The notes under the pieces were generated by a model. That model saw only the letters and a program-made list of their open reading frames with translations, searched no databases and had not been told where the DNA came from. From CALFVT01 sp039989855 (GTDB lineage Bacteria > Pseudomonadota > Alphaproteobacteria > Caulobacterales > Maricaulaceae): a stretch of DNA of 64,000 nucleotides. Location of the stretch: assembly GCA_039989855.1 (NCBI GenBank), contig JBDXGZ010000001.1, positions 248,001 to 312,000 of the forward strand. The letters are read 5' to 3'. Positions 1 through 9,448 of this stretch are shown in pieces (the stretch's first letter is position 1; each line of letters opens with the position of its first letter). The position numbers and the translations under genes were made by a program.

Positions 1-1
1 G

Positions 2-592
2 ACGGATAAGATCATCATGTTTGCGTCCAACGGGAAGTTCTACACCCTCGCAGGGGATAAGTTACCAGGTGGGCGGGGTAATGGAGAGCCCGTGCGTCTC
101 TTGGTAGACTTGCCTGATGATCATGTTCCGATTGGCCTGTTCGTCCATAACCCTGAGAGAAATTTATTAGTGGCATCGTCAGAGGGCTACGGATTTATCG
201 TCAGTGAAGCTGACGTAACAGCTATGAAGCGCGGCGGTAAACAAGTCTTGAATGTTAAAGGCGATGTCGAGGCTATGCGCTGCATCGAAGTGACAGGCGA
301 TAAGATTGCGACTATTGGTGAAAACCGTAAAATCCTGATTTTTAACCTCTCTGAAATCCCTGTGATGGGGCGTGGTAAAGGTGTTCGTTTGCAGAAATAT
401 AAAGACGGTGGTCTGACGGATGTTACAACATTTTATGCAAATGAAGGGCTTGCTTTTATAGATAGCTCTAATCGTAAAAACTCTGTTGCGGACTGGAATG
501 TGTTGGAAGGTAAACGGGCTCAGGCCGGGCGTATGGCTCCGCGAGGATTCGCGCGGTCTGGACGATTTGCTCCCGATCATCGTCTAAAATAA
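2..592 (+). CDS. parC: DNA topoisomerase IV subunit A, C-terminal part
   Basis: This is the 3' end of parC; the reading frame is open from base 2 and the start lies left of the window. ParC is the DNA-cleaving subunit of topoisomerase IV, which decatenates replicated chromosomes. Only the C-terminal beta-pinwheel region (about 196 residues) is visible; it wraps the DNA to be passed. The repeats read as short GyrA/ParC C-terminal blades (ASNGKFYTL near the start, VASSEGYGFIV, IGENRKILIF). The protein ends in an arginine/glycine-rich tail with RMAPRGFARSGRF, which resembles the tail of alphaproteobacterial ParC and not GyrA. The catalytic tyrosine domain is outside the window. GyrA is the only realistic alternative and is less likely because of this tail. 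Confidence 0.85.
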   Translation, partial: TDKIIMFASNGKFYTLAGDKLPGGRGNGEPVRLLVDLPDDHVPIGLFVHNPERNLLVASSEGYGFIVSEADVTAMKRGGKQVLNVKGDVEAMRCIEVTGDKIATIGENRKILIFNLSEIPVMGRGKGVRLQKYKDGGLTDVTTFYANEGLAFIDSSNRKNSVADWNVLEGKRAQAGRMAPRGFARSGRFAPDHRLK

Positions 593-674
593 TGAGTTAA
601 AATATTGCTAACCCTTGTGGGGTGGGTCGTAAAAGTCCATATATCAAGTAAGTAAGTATCTTGGAGAGAAAATA

Positions 675-1238
675 ATGACAGCCCTTTTGATTATTCTAGG
701 CAGTTTAGTTCTTGTCGCTTTTTTAGTTATCGGTATTTACAACCGTCTTGTTGCGTTGCGTCAAACGTGTAATCAAGCTTGGTCGGATATTGAAGTTCAG
801 CTTAAGCAGCGTCATGATCTTGTTCCGCAACTCGTTAATACGGTAAAGGGATACGCAAAGCACGAAAAATCGACCTTAGAAGAGGTTATTCAAGCACGTA
901 ATATGGCCGTCGGTGCGGGAGGTGTTCAAGGACAAGCTCAAGCTGAAGGTATGCTTGGGGCGGCACTTGGAAAGCTTTTTGCTTTGTCAGAAGCCTATCC
1001 TGATCTAAAAGCCAATACGAATTTCCTTCAACTGCAAGATGAGCTGTCTGATGTTGAAGATAAAATCGCTGCAGCGAGACGGTTCTATAACAACGCCGTT
1101 CAAGAATATAATACGTCGAGAGAGCAATTCCCTGCAAACCTCATTGCAGGACCATTTAACTTTGTTGAGCGTGAATTCTTCGAGGCGATTGAAGGGCGTG
1201 AAGCGCTTGAGACGCCTATCGAAGTGAATTTCGATTAG
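675..1238 (+). CDS. lemA: LemA family membrane protein
   Basis: A 187-residue LemA-family protein with one N-terminal membrane segment (about residues 3-24), followed by a mostly helical domain. The family hallmark is visible just after the membrane segment: NRLVALRQ, then NQAWSDIEVQLKQRHDLVPQLV. The helical part is rich in Gln, Ala and Glu, as is usual in LemA. Biochemical function is not settled for the family. LemA genes are commonly paired with M48 proteases or TPM-domain proteins, as here, where the M48 gene follows after 40 bp on the same strand. A good ribosome site (GGAGAG) precedes the ATG. It lies 82 bp after parC with no clear terminator between. Confidence 0.9.
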   Translation: MTALLIILGSLVLVAFLVIGIYNRLVALRQTCNQAWSDIEVQLKQRHDLVPQLVNTVKGYAKHEKSTLEEVIQARNMAVGAGGVQGQAQAEGMLGAALGKLFALSEAYPDLKANTNFLQLQDELSDVEDKIAAARRFYNNAVQEYNTSREQFPANLIAGPFNFVEREFFEAIEGREALETPIEVNFD

Positions 1239-1278
1239 CCGTTAGCCCTTAAACTAATAAGACAGCAGGTTATTTTTC

Positions 1279-2349
1279 ATGGGATCATATGGTCTTAAAA
1301 CCCATATTTGGAATAATAATCTGCGGTGCGTTTTTCTTTTAATACTTTTTCCCGTACTCCTACTTTTCCTTGCTTTTGCGCTTTTATTATTATGGACAGC
1401 GTATACTCAAAATTTGAGCGTGTCTGAAGGATTAGAAACAGCTCTTTACACCATGCCCAAAATGGCGCCGATTGCCTTAGGCGCTTCTGGTGCTTGGTTC
1501 GCAGTCGCATTTATGGGCCATCAATCTATGATTGACAACGCAACACAGGCGCGCTCTGTTACGAAACGCGAAGAGCCCCGCGCTTATAAACTCTTAGAAA
1601 ACCTCTGCATCTCTCGCGGTATAACCACACCACGCCTTAAAATCATGGAAACGCCTGTGATGAATGCCTATGCAAGCGGGTTAAGTGATAAGAATTACAC
1701 GGTCGCTCTTACACGTGGCCTTATGGATAATCTTGATGACCAAGAGCTAGAGGCTGTTATTGCCCATGAACTCTCTCATATAGAGAATCGAGATGTGCGA
1801 ACGATGGTCATAGCTGTAATTTTTGTCGGAATATTTGCTTTTTTTGGGCAAAATATGATGCGTCGCATGTTTAGACTGCACTTGCACAGAGGGCAACATC
1901 ACCGCCGTAGCGGGGGCGGAAACTCTGGTGCTCTAATATTCTTTGCGATCGGAATTATGGTTTTGACTTACTTTTTTGCAATCTCTATCCGCTTTGCATT
2001 ATCACGTCGGCGAGAGTATATCGCTGATGCGGGTGCAGTAGAATTAACTAAGAACCCTGACGCTATGATTCGCGCGCTAAAGAAAATCTCGGGACGAGCG
2101 ACTTTAGATAATGTTCCCGCAGAAGTTCGTGAAATGGCGATTGAAAATCCACGTACGGGCTTTGCTGGACTTTTTGCAACTCATCCTCCCATTGAGAAGA
2201 GGATCGAGGCTTTAGTTAAATATGCGGCTGGGCGAGAGGGGACGCGCAGTAAACCTCATTCAAACCACCATACGAAAGAGACGGACCGCACACAGCAGGC
2301 AGCGCGTAAAAAAAGCCCTTTTGGAAAACGTAACCCTTGGAGCCATTAG
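1279..2349 (+). CDS. M48 family zinc metalloprotease, HtpX-like membrane protein
   Basis: A 356-residue integral membrane metallopeptidase. Two hydrophobic segments lie near residues 17-42 and 62-80 and two more near 174-190 and 217-238, flanking the active site as in HtpX. The zinc site is visible: HELSH (His163, Glu164, His167), with the third ligand probably Glu246 in RRREYIAD. A His-rich basic stretch follows the third membrane segment (about 201-210). The tail after residue 320 is polar and basic and probably disordered. HtpX-type enzymes degrade damaged membrane proteins at the cytoplasmic face of the inner membrane; that role is transferred from the family. It forms a two-gene unit with lemA upstream. 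The downstream gene is convergent. Confidence 0.88.
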   Translation: MGSYGLKTHIWNNNLRCVFLLILFPVLLLFLAFALLLLWTAYTQNLSVSEGLETALYTMPKMAPIALGASGAWFAVAFMGHQSMIDNATQARSVTKREEPRAYKLLENLCISRGITTPRLKIMETPVMNAYASGLSDKNYTVALTRGLMDNLDDQELEAVIAHELSHIENRDVRTMVIAVIFVGIFAFFGQNMMRRMFRLHLHRGQHHRRSGGGNSGALIFFAIGIMVLTYFFAISIRFALSRRREYIADAGAVELTKNPDAMIRALKKISGRATLDNVPAEVREMAIENPRTGFAGLFATHPPIEKRIEALVKYAAGREGTRSKPHSNHHTKETDRTQQAARKKSPFGKRNPWSH

Positions 2350-2442
2350 CCGCAAAAAAGGTGCAGACGTAAAAGCCATTATTAATTGCCCCGTATTATT
2401 AGACGATTTAATGAATATAGAAGCGACCTATGAGCCGTTTTT

Positions 2443-4023
2443 TTATGAGAGTAAGCTATTGGGTAGAGCTGTCGCGAGCCAAGGGAAAAAGACTACCAGA
2501 AAAACAACAATGAACTGAATAGCTATAAATGGAATGACGCCGCGGTATAATATTTTTGTGGTTATTTCGGGTGGTGAAACGCCTTGCAGGTAAAAGAGGG
2601 CAAAGCCGAACGGTGGGGTCAGGAAGCTTGTTTGTAAGTTTAGGGCCATTAGTATGCCAAGCCATATGGGATCAATTCCAAAAGCCAATAAGGGCGGCGC
2701 GACCAAGGGGACGACAACGAACGTAATTTCTAAAAAGTCTAGGAAGAATCCAAGGAAGAACATTACTATCATAACGAGGGCAAGGGCGCCCCATTTACCT
2801 CCCGGCGCAGCGCCGAGAAACCTTGCGACAAGTTCATCACCGCCTAAGCCGCGAAATATAAGACTAAATATTGTTGCGCCGATAAGAATAGCAAAGACCA
2901 TAGATGTGATTGTCATGGTTTTATGAGATACGGCAGATAGTTGCTTCGACTTCAACATAGGCCAAAAGGCAAGTAGTAATGTGACGACTACGACAGAGCA
3001 AATCACGAGTGCTAGAATGATCATCATCTGTTCAAATGAGGTCATGTCATTTTGCCCGAAACGCATATCCACACCCATGATGTCCATTATGACAAGGGCT
3101 ATAATTCCGAGCAAGCTTATGATAGCCGCTTTGCAAAAAATGGCTTTATCGCTTGTCTTTATCACGGCTAAGAGCATGGCGCCTAAGGCTCCGAGTGCTG
3201 CAGCGCGCGTCGGCGTTGCATAGCCTGATAATATGGAACCAAGGACAGCAAAGACCAAGATGATGGGGGGGAGCATAGCCTTCAGTGCACGGGTAATAAA
3301 TACCTTTCGGTCTTGATCGACAGGCCACGGGGTTGCAGGGGCTTTGTTAGGGCTAAATATGCCTGTGGCAATTATATAAAGGGCATAAAAACCAACTAAT
3401 ATCAAACCCGGTAAAAGTGCCCCTGCAAATAAATCCCCGACGGAGACGACCTGGCTTGTGACAAGTCCGTGGCTGCGTTGTGCTTCTTGGAAGGCATTGC
3501 TGATTTGATCTCCGAGAACGACTAAGACAATCGAGGGCGGGATGATTTGACCTAAGGTTCCTGAGGCCGCAATTGTTCCTGCTGCAAGAGATGGGCTGTA
3601 ACCACGCTGCAGCATGGTCGGAAGCGACAATAATCCCATTGTAACAACGGTTGCCCCCACAATACCTGTGGACGCCGCGAGCAGAGCGCCAACGCAGACA
3701 ACGGCCACGCCGAGCCCGCCGGGGAGTGGCCCAAATAGAACGGCGAGGCTTTCGAGCAAATCCTCCGCAATTCTAGATTTCTCTAACATCACGCCCATGA
3801 AAACAAAGAGCGGAACGGCGATGAGAATTTCGCGCGTTATCAAGGGAAAAATGCGTCCTGGAAAGGCGAGGAAGAAGTTTACATCAAATATGCCGAGGGT
3901 GGAACCAATAGCGGCAAATATCACAGCAACGCCACTAAGGGTAAAAGCGACATTGTAACCGCCCATGAGGCCACCGCAGGCAACGACAAACATCAATAGG
4001 CTTAGACCTTCAGGGATACTCAT
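2443..4023 (-). CDS. dctM: TRAP transporter large permease (DctM subunit)
   Basis: A 526-residue, very hydrophobic protein of the DctM/TRAP large-subunit family, the ion-coupled channel that moves substrate from the periplasmic binding protein into the cytoplasm. Family motifs include LAFPGRIFPL near the N-terminus and PPSIVLVVLGDQ with the preceding ASGTLGQI. It is longer than the common 430-residue DctM; extra membrane helices lie around residues 245-350, as in the larger TRAP permeases. The start codon overlaps the dctQ stop by 4 bp (ATGA), so the two are translationally coupled. It is the last gene of the dctP-dctQ-dctM unit and converges on the M48 protease gene. Confidence 0.93.
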   Translation of the reverse strand: MSIPEGLSLLMFVVACGGLMGGYNVAFTLSGVAVIFAAIGSTLGIFDVNFFLAFPGRIFPLITREILIAVPLFVFMGVMLEKSRIAEDLLESLAVLFGPLPGGLGVAVVCVGALLAASTGIVGATVVTMGLLSLPTMLQRGYSPSLAAGTIAASGTLGQIIPPSIVLVVLGDQISNAFQEAQRSHGLVTSQVVSVGDLFAGALLPGLILVGFYALYIIATGIFSPNKAPATPWPVDQDRKVFITRALKAMLPPIILVFAVLGSILSGYATPTRAAALGALGAMLLAVIKTSDKAIFCKAAIISLLGIIALVIMDIMGVDMRFGQNDMTSFEQMMIILALVICSVVVVTLLLAFWPMLKSKQLSAVSHKTMTITSMVFAILIGATIFSLIFRGLGGDELVARFLGAAPGGKWGALALVMIVMFFLGFFLDFLEITFVVVPLVAPPLLAFGIDPIWLGILMALNLQTSFLTPPFGFALFYLQGVSPPEITTKILYRGVIPFIAIQFIVVFLVVFFPWLATALPNSLLS

Positions 4024-4694
4024 TGACCTATTCCCTTTGCTTCGGGGAAAAGGTCGTGGACATGTGAGGGACGTTTAGGTTCATCAAGCTTCCGCATGAC
4101 CATTACGGCCCGTAAGGCAATTGAGAGTCCTTGTGCTAATAACATAACCGCAAAGGCGGGTATCAGTGTCTTTAAAAGATAGAGGCCGCGAATACCGTCG
4201 GATTCTGCTGAGCCTTCAAGAATTTGCCAAGAAAACCCAATGAAGCTATTCGATGACCAAATTAATAGAAGGCACACGGGCATAAGCCCTGTGTGAAATC
4301 CGATAAAATCGACGAGTGCTTTTTGCGGACGCTTTAATCGTGATTGAAAAATATCGACGCGTACATGCTCATTTAAAAGCAAGGTCATGGCTGCGCCGAG
4401 CATAATGACCGTGGCATGTAAATATTGCGCACTCTCAAATAGTTTAGTCCAAGACAGACCAAAAAGAGAGAGGGCAAAAACACTGGCCGCAACGGTGAGG
4501 ACAAGAAGCGGTAAGGCCCACTTAACGACCTGTCCAACGGTCAATGATATAGTGTCGATGATCTCAACAGTATGGTGACTAATCTCTCTTAGGAATTTGG
4601 ATGTAGGACAAAACAGTAACAGAGCGGGTAAGGTAAACCATAGAAGGGAAACCCAACCAACGCCTTTTACAGCTTTTGCGAATATGTCTAACAT
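4020..4694 (-). CDS. dctQ: TRAP transporter small permease (DctQ subunit)
   Basis: A 224-residue membrane protein with four predicted helices plus an extra N-terminal hydrophobic stretch (about residues 13-30), which gives it a longer N-terminus than the simplest DctQ proteins. The DctQ signature is seen in the middle helices: LHATVIMLGAAMTLLLNEHVRVDIF, here split by the family's conserved E-H-R-V-D turn near residues 108-113. DctQ pairs with DctM to form the membrane part of TRAP transporters. It lies 18 bp after dctP and overlaps dctM by 4 bp. The ribosome site before the chosen ATG is weak, so a slightly different start is possible. Confidence 0.88.
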   Translation of the reverse strand: MLDIFAKAVKGVGWVSLLWFTLPALLLFCPTSKFLREISHHTVEIIDTISLTVGQVVKWALPLLVLTVAASVFALSLFGLSWTKLFESAQYLHATVIMLGAAMTLLLNEHVRVDIFQSRLKRPQKALVDFIGFHTGLMPVCLLLIWSSNSFIGFSWQILEGSAESDGIRGLYLLKTLIPAFAVMLLAQGLSIALRAVMVMRKLDEPKRPSHVHDLFPEAKGIGQ

Positions 4695-4712
4695 GACCGC
4701 TAAATACCCTGT

Positions 4713-5873
4713 TTACTGCAAGGAATCGAGGGCGGCCTGGCGGGCTATAATATAACGCCCATCGCTCATCTCTGTCCATTTTGCATATGTATCGCGTGCG
4801 GTTTTATAGCTCTCATAGATGCGCTGAGTTTCACGGTCAGACGTGCCAAGCTCTTGAACCACATCTTCGCTAATGCGGCCAATCTCAACCATGATGTCTT
4901 GCTCAAAAAAGCGTGGCGCTATGCCATGTTCATTTCGCAAAATATCGAGCGCCTTCGCGTTCTCATAAGTATATTCACCAAGGCTGGTATTATTGGCATG
5001 TTGCGCGGCGTAGCGGATCATATCTTGTTCGGTATTCGTCAGGCTGTTCCAACGGTTTAGGTTTATACCCACGGATAATGAAGCCCCCGGTTCATGGAAC
5101 CCCGGGGCGTAATAATAAGGCGCTTCACGGTAAAATCCGAAAGCTAAATCATTCCAAGGGCCAACCCATTCAGTCGCGTCTATATTACCTGATTGCAGGG
5201 CTTGGTATATTTCCCCGCCGGAGAGCCTAACTGCTGCGCCGCCGAGACGCCGGATAACTTCTCCTCCGAGACCGGGCATACGCATCTTAAGGCCTTTGAA
5301 GTCTTCAAGGCTATTGATCTCTCGTTTGAACCAGCCGCCCGATTGATGACCTGTGTTACCCGCTTGTAGAGCTTTGATATTAAACTTGGCAGATAGGTTG
5401 TCCCAAAGCTCTTGCCCGCCACCGTGATCGACCCATCCCATAATTTCAGCGGCGGTCATTCCCATTGGAACGGCGGTGAAAAATGAAAAACCTTTGGATT
5501 TCCCCTGCCAATAATATTCGGCGGCATGATACATATCTGCTGCGCCTGTGGAGACAGCATCGAAACATTCCGTCGCGCCGACAAGCTCGCCAGCGGAATA
5601 GACTTTTACATTCAAGCGGCCCTCACTAATACGGCCTAGACCTTCGGCAAAACGGTTGGCCATTTGTCCAAGGCCTGGGAAATCCTTGGGCCAACTTGTG
5701 GCCATACGAAACTCTTTTAGGCCCTTGTGAAGGTAGGGTGTGGATAGGTCACTAGATGATGTGGCAGCGCAATTGACAGTTACGTTGGACGTCTTTGGCT
5801 TGGCAAGGGCGGCTGCTACGCCAGCCCCTGTTGCGACCGCTGTTGTTGCTAAAATTAGGTCGCGTCGCTTCAT
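4713..5873 (-). CDS. dctP: TRAP transporter substrate-binding protein, TakP-like (2-oxoacid type)
   Basis: A 386-residue periplasmic binding protein. The N-terminus begins MKRRDLIL followed by a hydrophobic Ala-rich stretch to about residue 25, which looks like a twin-arginine (Tat) signal peptide. The mature part carries the DctP fold and several blocks close to TakP of Rhodobacter sphaeroides, a 2-oxoacid binder: GNTG.Q.GGWFKREIN, GLKMRMPG, and GNIDATEWVGP followed by APYYYAPG. A 2-oxoacid ligand is therefore inferred, not shown. The start overlaps the bpt stop by one base (TAATG), so expression is probably coupled to bpt. The permease genes dctQ and dctM follow directly. Confidence 0.9.
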   Translation of the reverse strand: MKRRDLILATTAVATGAGVAAALAKPKTSNVTVNCAATSSSDLSTPYLHKGLKEFRMATSWPKDFPGLGQMANRFAEGLGRISEGRLNVKVYSAGELVGATECFDAVSTGAADMYHAAEYYWQGKSKGFSFFTAVPMGMTAAEIMGWVDHGGGQELWDNLSAKFNIKALQAGNTGHQSGGWFKREINSLEDFKGLKMRMPGLGGEVIRRLGGAAVRLSGGEIYQALQSGNIDATEWVGPWNDLAFGFYREAPYYYAPGFHEPGASLSVGINLNRWNSLTNTEQDMIRYAAQHANNTSLGEYTYENAKALDILRNEHGIAPRFFEQDIMVEIGRISEDVVQELGTSDRETQRIYESYKTARDTYAKWTEMSDGRYIIARQAALDSLQ

Positions 5874-6643
5874 TATAAGTCCTGTGACGGATTAGGAATA
5901 GGATTTGTTGTAGGCGTATCGGTGGATTGTAGCTCTTGCCATCCACGGTTTGTAAGAATTTCTGATGGATAGAATAATTTCTTATAGTTCATTTTCGGAC
6001 TATTTGCCACCCAATAACCCAAGTATAAATAAGGCAACTCCGCATTGTAACATTTATCTAATTGATCCAAAACCATAAAGTTTCCAAGTCCACGAGATTT
6101 GAGTGTAGGGTCAAAAAAACTATAAACCATGGATTTTCCGTCGGATAAGCCATCGATCAAAGTGCAGGCGATCAAACGATTCTCAGCATCTCTGTATTCT
6201 ACAATTTCTGTATTGGCTGAGCCGTCTTCTACCATCATTTCATATCTGAGGAAGTCCATATCCGCCATTCCCCCTTTGGGGTGACGATGGATAAGGTATT
6301 GCTTTAATAGCTTAAATTGTTCCTCAGTTGCGTAAGCTTCACTGACGACACTTGTGATATCTTTATTTTGTCGCAAAATGCGCCTGAACCGTCGACCAGG
6401 TACAAAATCACTGACTCTAACGCGTAAGGATTGACACGCGCGACAAGTTTCACAAGCAGGTCGATAAATGACATTTTGTGATCGTCGAAAGCCTGCGTGT
6501 GTAAGGTAATTATTGAGTTGTGGGCCAGAAAGTGGGTCGAGTTGTGTGAATATCTTTCGTTCTAATTTCCCAGGTAAATAAGGACAAGGTGCAGGTATCG
6601 TAAGATAAAATTGCAGGCTTTGTGGATCAAATTGACGGCTCAT
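5873..6643 (-). CDS. bpt: Aspartate/glutamate leucyltransferase (N-end rule)
   Basis: A 256-residue Bpt protein. It transfers leucine from Leu-tRNA to the N-terminal Asp or Glu of proteins, which marks them for ClpS-ClpAP degradation. Family marks are CPYLPG (about residues 20-25), a cysteine cluster Cys64-Cys67-Cys70 in the segment YRPACETCRAC, and the acyltransferase core with FFDP, SRGLGNFMVL and YLGYWV followed by YK. The length is normal for the family. The gene sits 14 bp after the SLC13 permease and overlaps dctP by one base, so it appears embedded in a transport operon. No functional link to the transporters is known to me. Confidence 0.95.
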   Translation of the reverse strand: MSRQFDPQSLQFYLTIPAPCPYLPGKLERKIFTQLDPLSGPQLNNYLTHAGFRRSQNVIYRPACETCRACQSLRVRVSDFVPGRRFRRILRQNKDITSVVSEAYATEEQFKLLKQYLIHRHPKGGMADMDFLRYEMMVEDGSANTEIVEYRDAENRLIACTLIDGLSDGKSMVYSFFDPTLKSRGLGNFMVLDQLDKCYNAELPYLYLGYWVANSPKMNYKKLFYPSEILTNRGWQELQSTDTPTTNPIPNPSQDL

Positions 6644-6657
6644 GGATTCACACTACC

Positions 6658-8502
6658 TTATATATTGCCTTTTAGCAAAAACGGAATGAGCATGCCATAT
6701 GTGATCCATAACAAAATTATGAGTGGCATTCCAAATTTTACATAATCTTTAAAATTATAACGCCCAGGGCCTAGCACTAGCAAGTTTGTTTGATAAGCTA
6801 TTGGTGTTGCAAAACAACAGTTTGCAGCAAAAATGACAGTTAGAACAATAGCGACAGGATCTATTCCTGTCTGCTGGCTAATTGAAAGTGCGATGGGCGC
6901 AAAAAGCAAAGCGGTTGCACTATTTGAAATGATATTCGTCATAATGGCTATAATTAAAAACATAGCCATAAGCAAAACATGAGGGCCAAACGGTAGGAAT
7001 ACATCCACAGTCTGCTGTGCAATATAAGTGGCGGCTCCGGTTTGTTCCAGGGCAATTCCCATCGTAAAGGCGGCTCCAATAAGAAGGAAAATTTTCATGT
7101 CCAAAGCTCGCACCGCCTGACGGACATTTAGGCATCCGGCGGCGATCATACCAATGGCACCTGATAAGGCGGCTATTTCAATCGGCAATATTCCTGTGGC
7201 GGCACTTAACACTGTTCCTGCAAAAATGAGCTGAGCCGCTGTCGCTTTACGAATGTCAGGAAGTTCAGATGTTGACCACTCCAGCAGCAGAACGTCACGA
7301 TTGCTGCGTAGCGACTTCATGTCAGCTTCATAACCAAAGAGGAGTAAGACATCACCAGCTTCGAGACGGATATCGAGCATCCGGGAGCGTATCATGCGAG
7401 ACCGCCTTTGTATGCCAAGAACCAAACAGCCTGTTTGACGTCTAAATCCGATTTGCTCAATATTGCGGCCAATCATTCTGGACGCTGGAGCGATAACGGC
7501 TTCACTAATTACGATGGTTTCACTGGTTTCGTTTGATTTACTTTCATCATGAAAGCCCGCTATATTTAACATACCTTTGAGATATTGCGGATTTGATGAT
7601 AGCAGGGAGGATAGCGAGTTACGAGTTGTGGCGATAATAAGTATATCACCATCTTGCAGTGTAACATCGAAAGGCGGAAGGAAGCTATGTTCGCCGCGTT
7701 GTATCATCCGAATAGTGACATTCTTTAATTGCGGTACCATTCCTGCAACTGTGCTGGCGCCGTGCAGAGGGTGACCATGTGTAACTCTAATTTGCGCTAT
7801 GTATTGCCGTCCTTCTTCACTGACGACATTTTCCAAGCTTTGTCTTTTGGGTAGTAAAATAGGTGCTGCAAAAATAATATAAGCCGCCCCGACACCAGCA
7901 AGGATCAAACCCGGGCCAGTTTGCGAAAAGAAACCAAGAGACACGCCTGTGGTACGCACTAAAACATCATTAACAAGCAAGTTTGTCGATGAGCCTATCA
8001 GTGTGGTCATTCCCGCAAGGATACAAAGAAAGCTAAGCGGCATCATGAACATTGACCCTGAAACTTTTAAGCGCGCTGCCATAACAGTTAGGATTGGAAT
8101 AAACATAACGACCACAGGCGTATTGTTCATGACCATGGAAACAGTGAAAGCGATTAAAAATACAAGCCCCAAACTCCGCCGTGGGTTTTTCTCCAGCCCC
8201 GTTGACAACTTAGATATGGGGCCTTCTAGCGCTCCTGTATGATACATGCCTTGTCCAACCACTAAAAGCGCCATAATTGCGATTAGGGCAGGGGCCGCGA
8301 AACCAGCAAGGAGGGAGGCACTATCGAGTCCTGAGGATCCGGCTGGTGCAAAGAAATGAAAGAACAGCAATAAGACGGCCATAACACCCACGGAAATGGT
8401 CTCAATTGAGAATTTTTCACGGAAATATAAATATACCGCGATAGAAATAATGCCCAAAGTTGCCCAAGTTTGCCAGCTTATGTTTACTGCTGCCGTTTCC
8501 AC
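6658..8502 (-). CDS. SLC13/DASS family permease with two TrkA_C domains
   Basis: A 614-residue anion permease. The N-terminal membrane half carries the first substrate motif (MNNTPVVV near residues 125-131, then GSSTN at 170-174). A cytoplasmic insert of two TrkA_C (RCK_C) domains spans about residues 225-400, recognisable from the twin QDGDILIIATT and EAGDVLLLFG strands. The C-terminal membrane half holds the second motif (ISNSATALL, then PIAYQTNLLV). The family moves dicarboxylates, sulfate or similar anions with sodium; the substrate cannot be read from sequence. TrkA_C domains suggest ligand gating. The gene is divergent from the dehydrogenase at 8588 and is followed 14 bp later by bpt. 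Confidence 0.88.
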   Translation of the reverse strand: METAAVNISWQTWATLGIISIAVYLYFREKFSIETISVGVMAVLLLFFHFFAPAGSSGLDSASLLAGFAAPALIAIMALLVVGQGMYHTGALEGPISKLSTGLEKNPRRSLGLVFLIAFTVSMVMNNTPVVVMFIPILTVMAARLKVSGSMFMMPLSFLCILAGMTTLIGSSTNLLVNDVLVRTTGVSLGFFSQTGPGLILAGVGAAYIIFAAPILLPKRQSLENVVSEEGRQYIAQIRVTHGHPLHGASTVAGMVPQLKNVTIRMIQRGEHSFLPPFDVTLQDGDILIIATTRNSLSSLLSSNPQYLKGMLNIAGFHDESKSNETSETIVISEAVIAPASRMIGRNIEQIGFRRQTGCLVLGIQRRSRMIRSRMLDIRLEAGDVLLLFGYEADMKSLRSNRDVLLLEWSTSELPDIRKATAAQLIFAGTVLSAATGILPIEIAALSGAIGMIAAGCLNVRQAVRALDMKIFLLIGAAFTMGIALEQTGAATYIAQQTVDVFLPFGPHVLLMAMFLIIAIMTNIISNSATALLFAPIALSISQQTGIDPVAIVLTVIFAANCCFATPIAYQTNLLVLGPGRYNFKDYVKFGMPLIILLWITYGMLIPFLLKGNI

Positions 8503-8587
8503 ATAAATATCCTAAAAAACCCTCTTTTACATGTGTCTTATTTCTGTGATATATGAAAGCGAAAAATTAAATAGAAAGCAGAGTTTT

Positions 8588-9448
8588 ATGGCAAAATGTT
8601 CATTTATTGGCTTAGGTGTTATGGGTTACCCAATGGCAGGACATCTTGTGGCTGCAGGTCATGATGTCGTAGTTTGGAATCGAACCACACAAAAGGCGAA
8701 AAAATGGGCGTCAGAGTATAAAGGGCTAGCGGCTATGACGATTGAAGATGCTGTTACTGACTCGGATTATATTTGCCTATGTGTCGGCGACGATTCTGAT
8801 GTGTATGCTGTTATGGAGCCTATTTTAACGGCGGCAAAGGTTGGGGCTGTGATAATAGACCATACGACTGCCTCTGATGGGTGTGCAAAGGCCTGCTACA
8901 CTAAAGCATCTTCGAAAGGTTTAAAATTTATTGATGCGCCAATTTCTGGGGGTGAGGCTGGTGCGGTCAATGGTCAGCTAACCGTTATGTGCGGCGGCGA
9001 CCTGTCCGCTTATGACCAAGCTAAACCTATCATGGACGCTTATGCTAAAGCGACGAAACTCATGGGGCCAAGCGGGGCAGGGCAAACGACAAAAATGATC
9101 AACCAAATCTGTATAGCGGGAGCTGTTCAAGGCTTAGCCGAAGGGGTGCATTTTGCACAAAAAGCAGGCCTTAATGTTGCCGACGTTGTGGAGGCAATTG
9201 GCAAAGGTGCCGCGGCGAGTTGGCAGATGCTTAACCGCGCTGAAACTATGGACAAAGATGAATTTGAGCATGGTTTTGCTGTAGATTGGATGCGAAAAGA
9301 TCTCGGAATAGCGCTTAAAACGGCAGAGATAATTGGCGCGGATTTAACCTTAGCCAAGCAAGTCGATGGTTATTACGCCGAAATTCAAGAAATGGGCGGT
9401 GGCCGTTGGGATACTTCGAGTTTGCTGCGGCGACTGACGAAGGACTAA
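8588..9448 (+). CDS. NAD(P)-dependent beta-hydroxyacid dehydrogenase (3-hydroxyisobutyrate dehydrogenase family)
   Basis: A 286-residue beta-hydroxyacid dehydrogenase, counted from the ATG at 8588. That start puts the Rossmann strand at the N-terminus as usual (FIGLGVMGYPMAGHL, residues 6-20). An upstream in-frame ATG at 8531 would add 19 residues unlike the family. The substrate signature DAPISGGEAGA lies at 117-126 and the catalytic lysine is probably Lys169, in TTKMINQ with Asn172. Related enzymes act on 3-hydroxyisobutyrate, tartronate semialdehyde, succinic semialdehyde or glyoxylate; the exact substrate is not readable. Its stop overlaps that of the convergent hemB gene by 4 bp. Confidence 0.9.
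   Translation: MAKCSFIGLGVMGYPMAGHLVAAGHDVVVWNRTTQKAKKWASEYKGLAAMTIEDAVTDSDYICLCVGDDSDVYAVMEPILTAAKVGAVIIDHTTASDGCAKACYTKASSKGLKFIDAPISGGEAGAVNGQLTVMCGGDLSAYDQAKPIMDAYAKATKLMGPSGAGQTTKMINQICIAGAVQGLAEGVHFAQKAGLNVADVVEAIGKGAAASWQMLNRAETMDKDEFEHGFAVDWMRKDLGIALKTAEIIGADLTLAKQVDGYYAEIQEMGGGRWDTSSLLRRLTKD

Noticed and set aside
2222..2518. Open frame of 98 codons across the end of the M48 gene and into dctM
   Set aside because: It overlaps the M48 gene in another frame and runs antisense to dctM, has no ribosome site and no recognisable domain. Most likely a chance frame.
8531..8587. Longer N-terminus for the beta-hydroxyacid dehydrogenase
   Set aside because: The extra residues are unlike the family, and the Rossmann motif begins correctly at the ATG at 8588.
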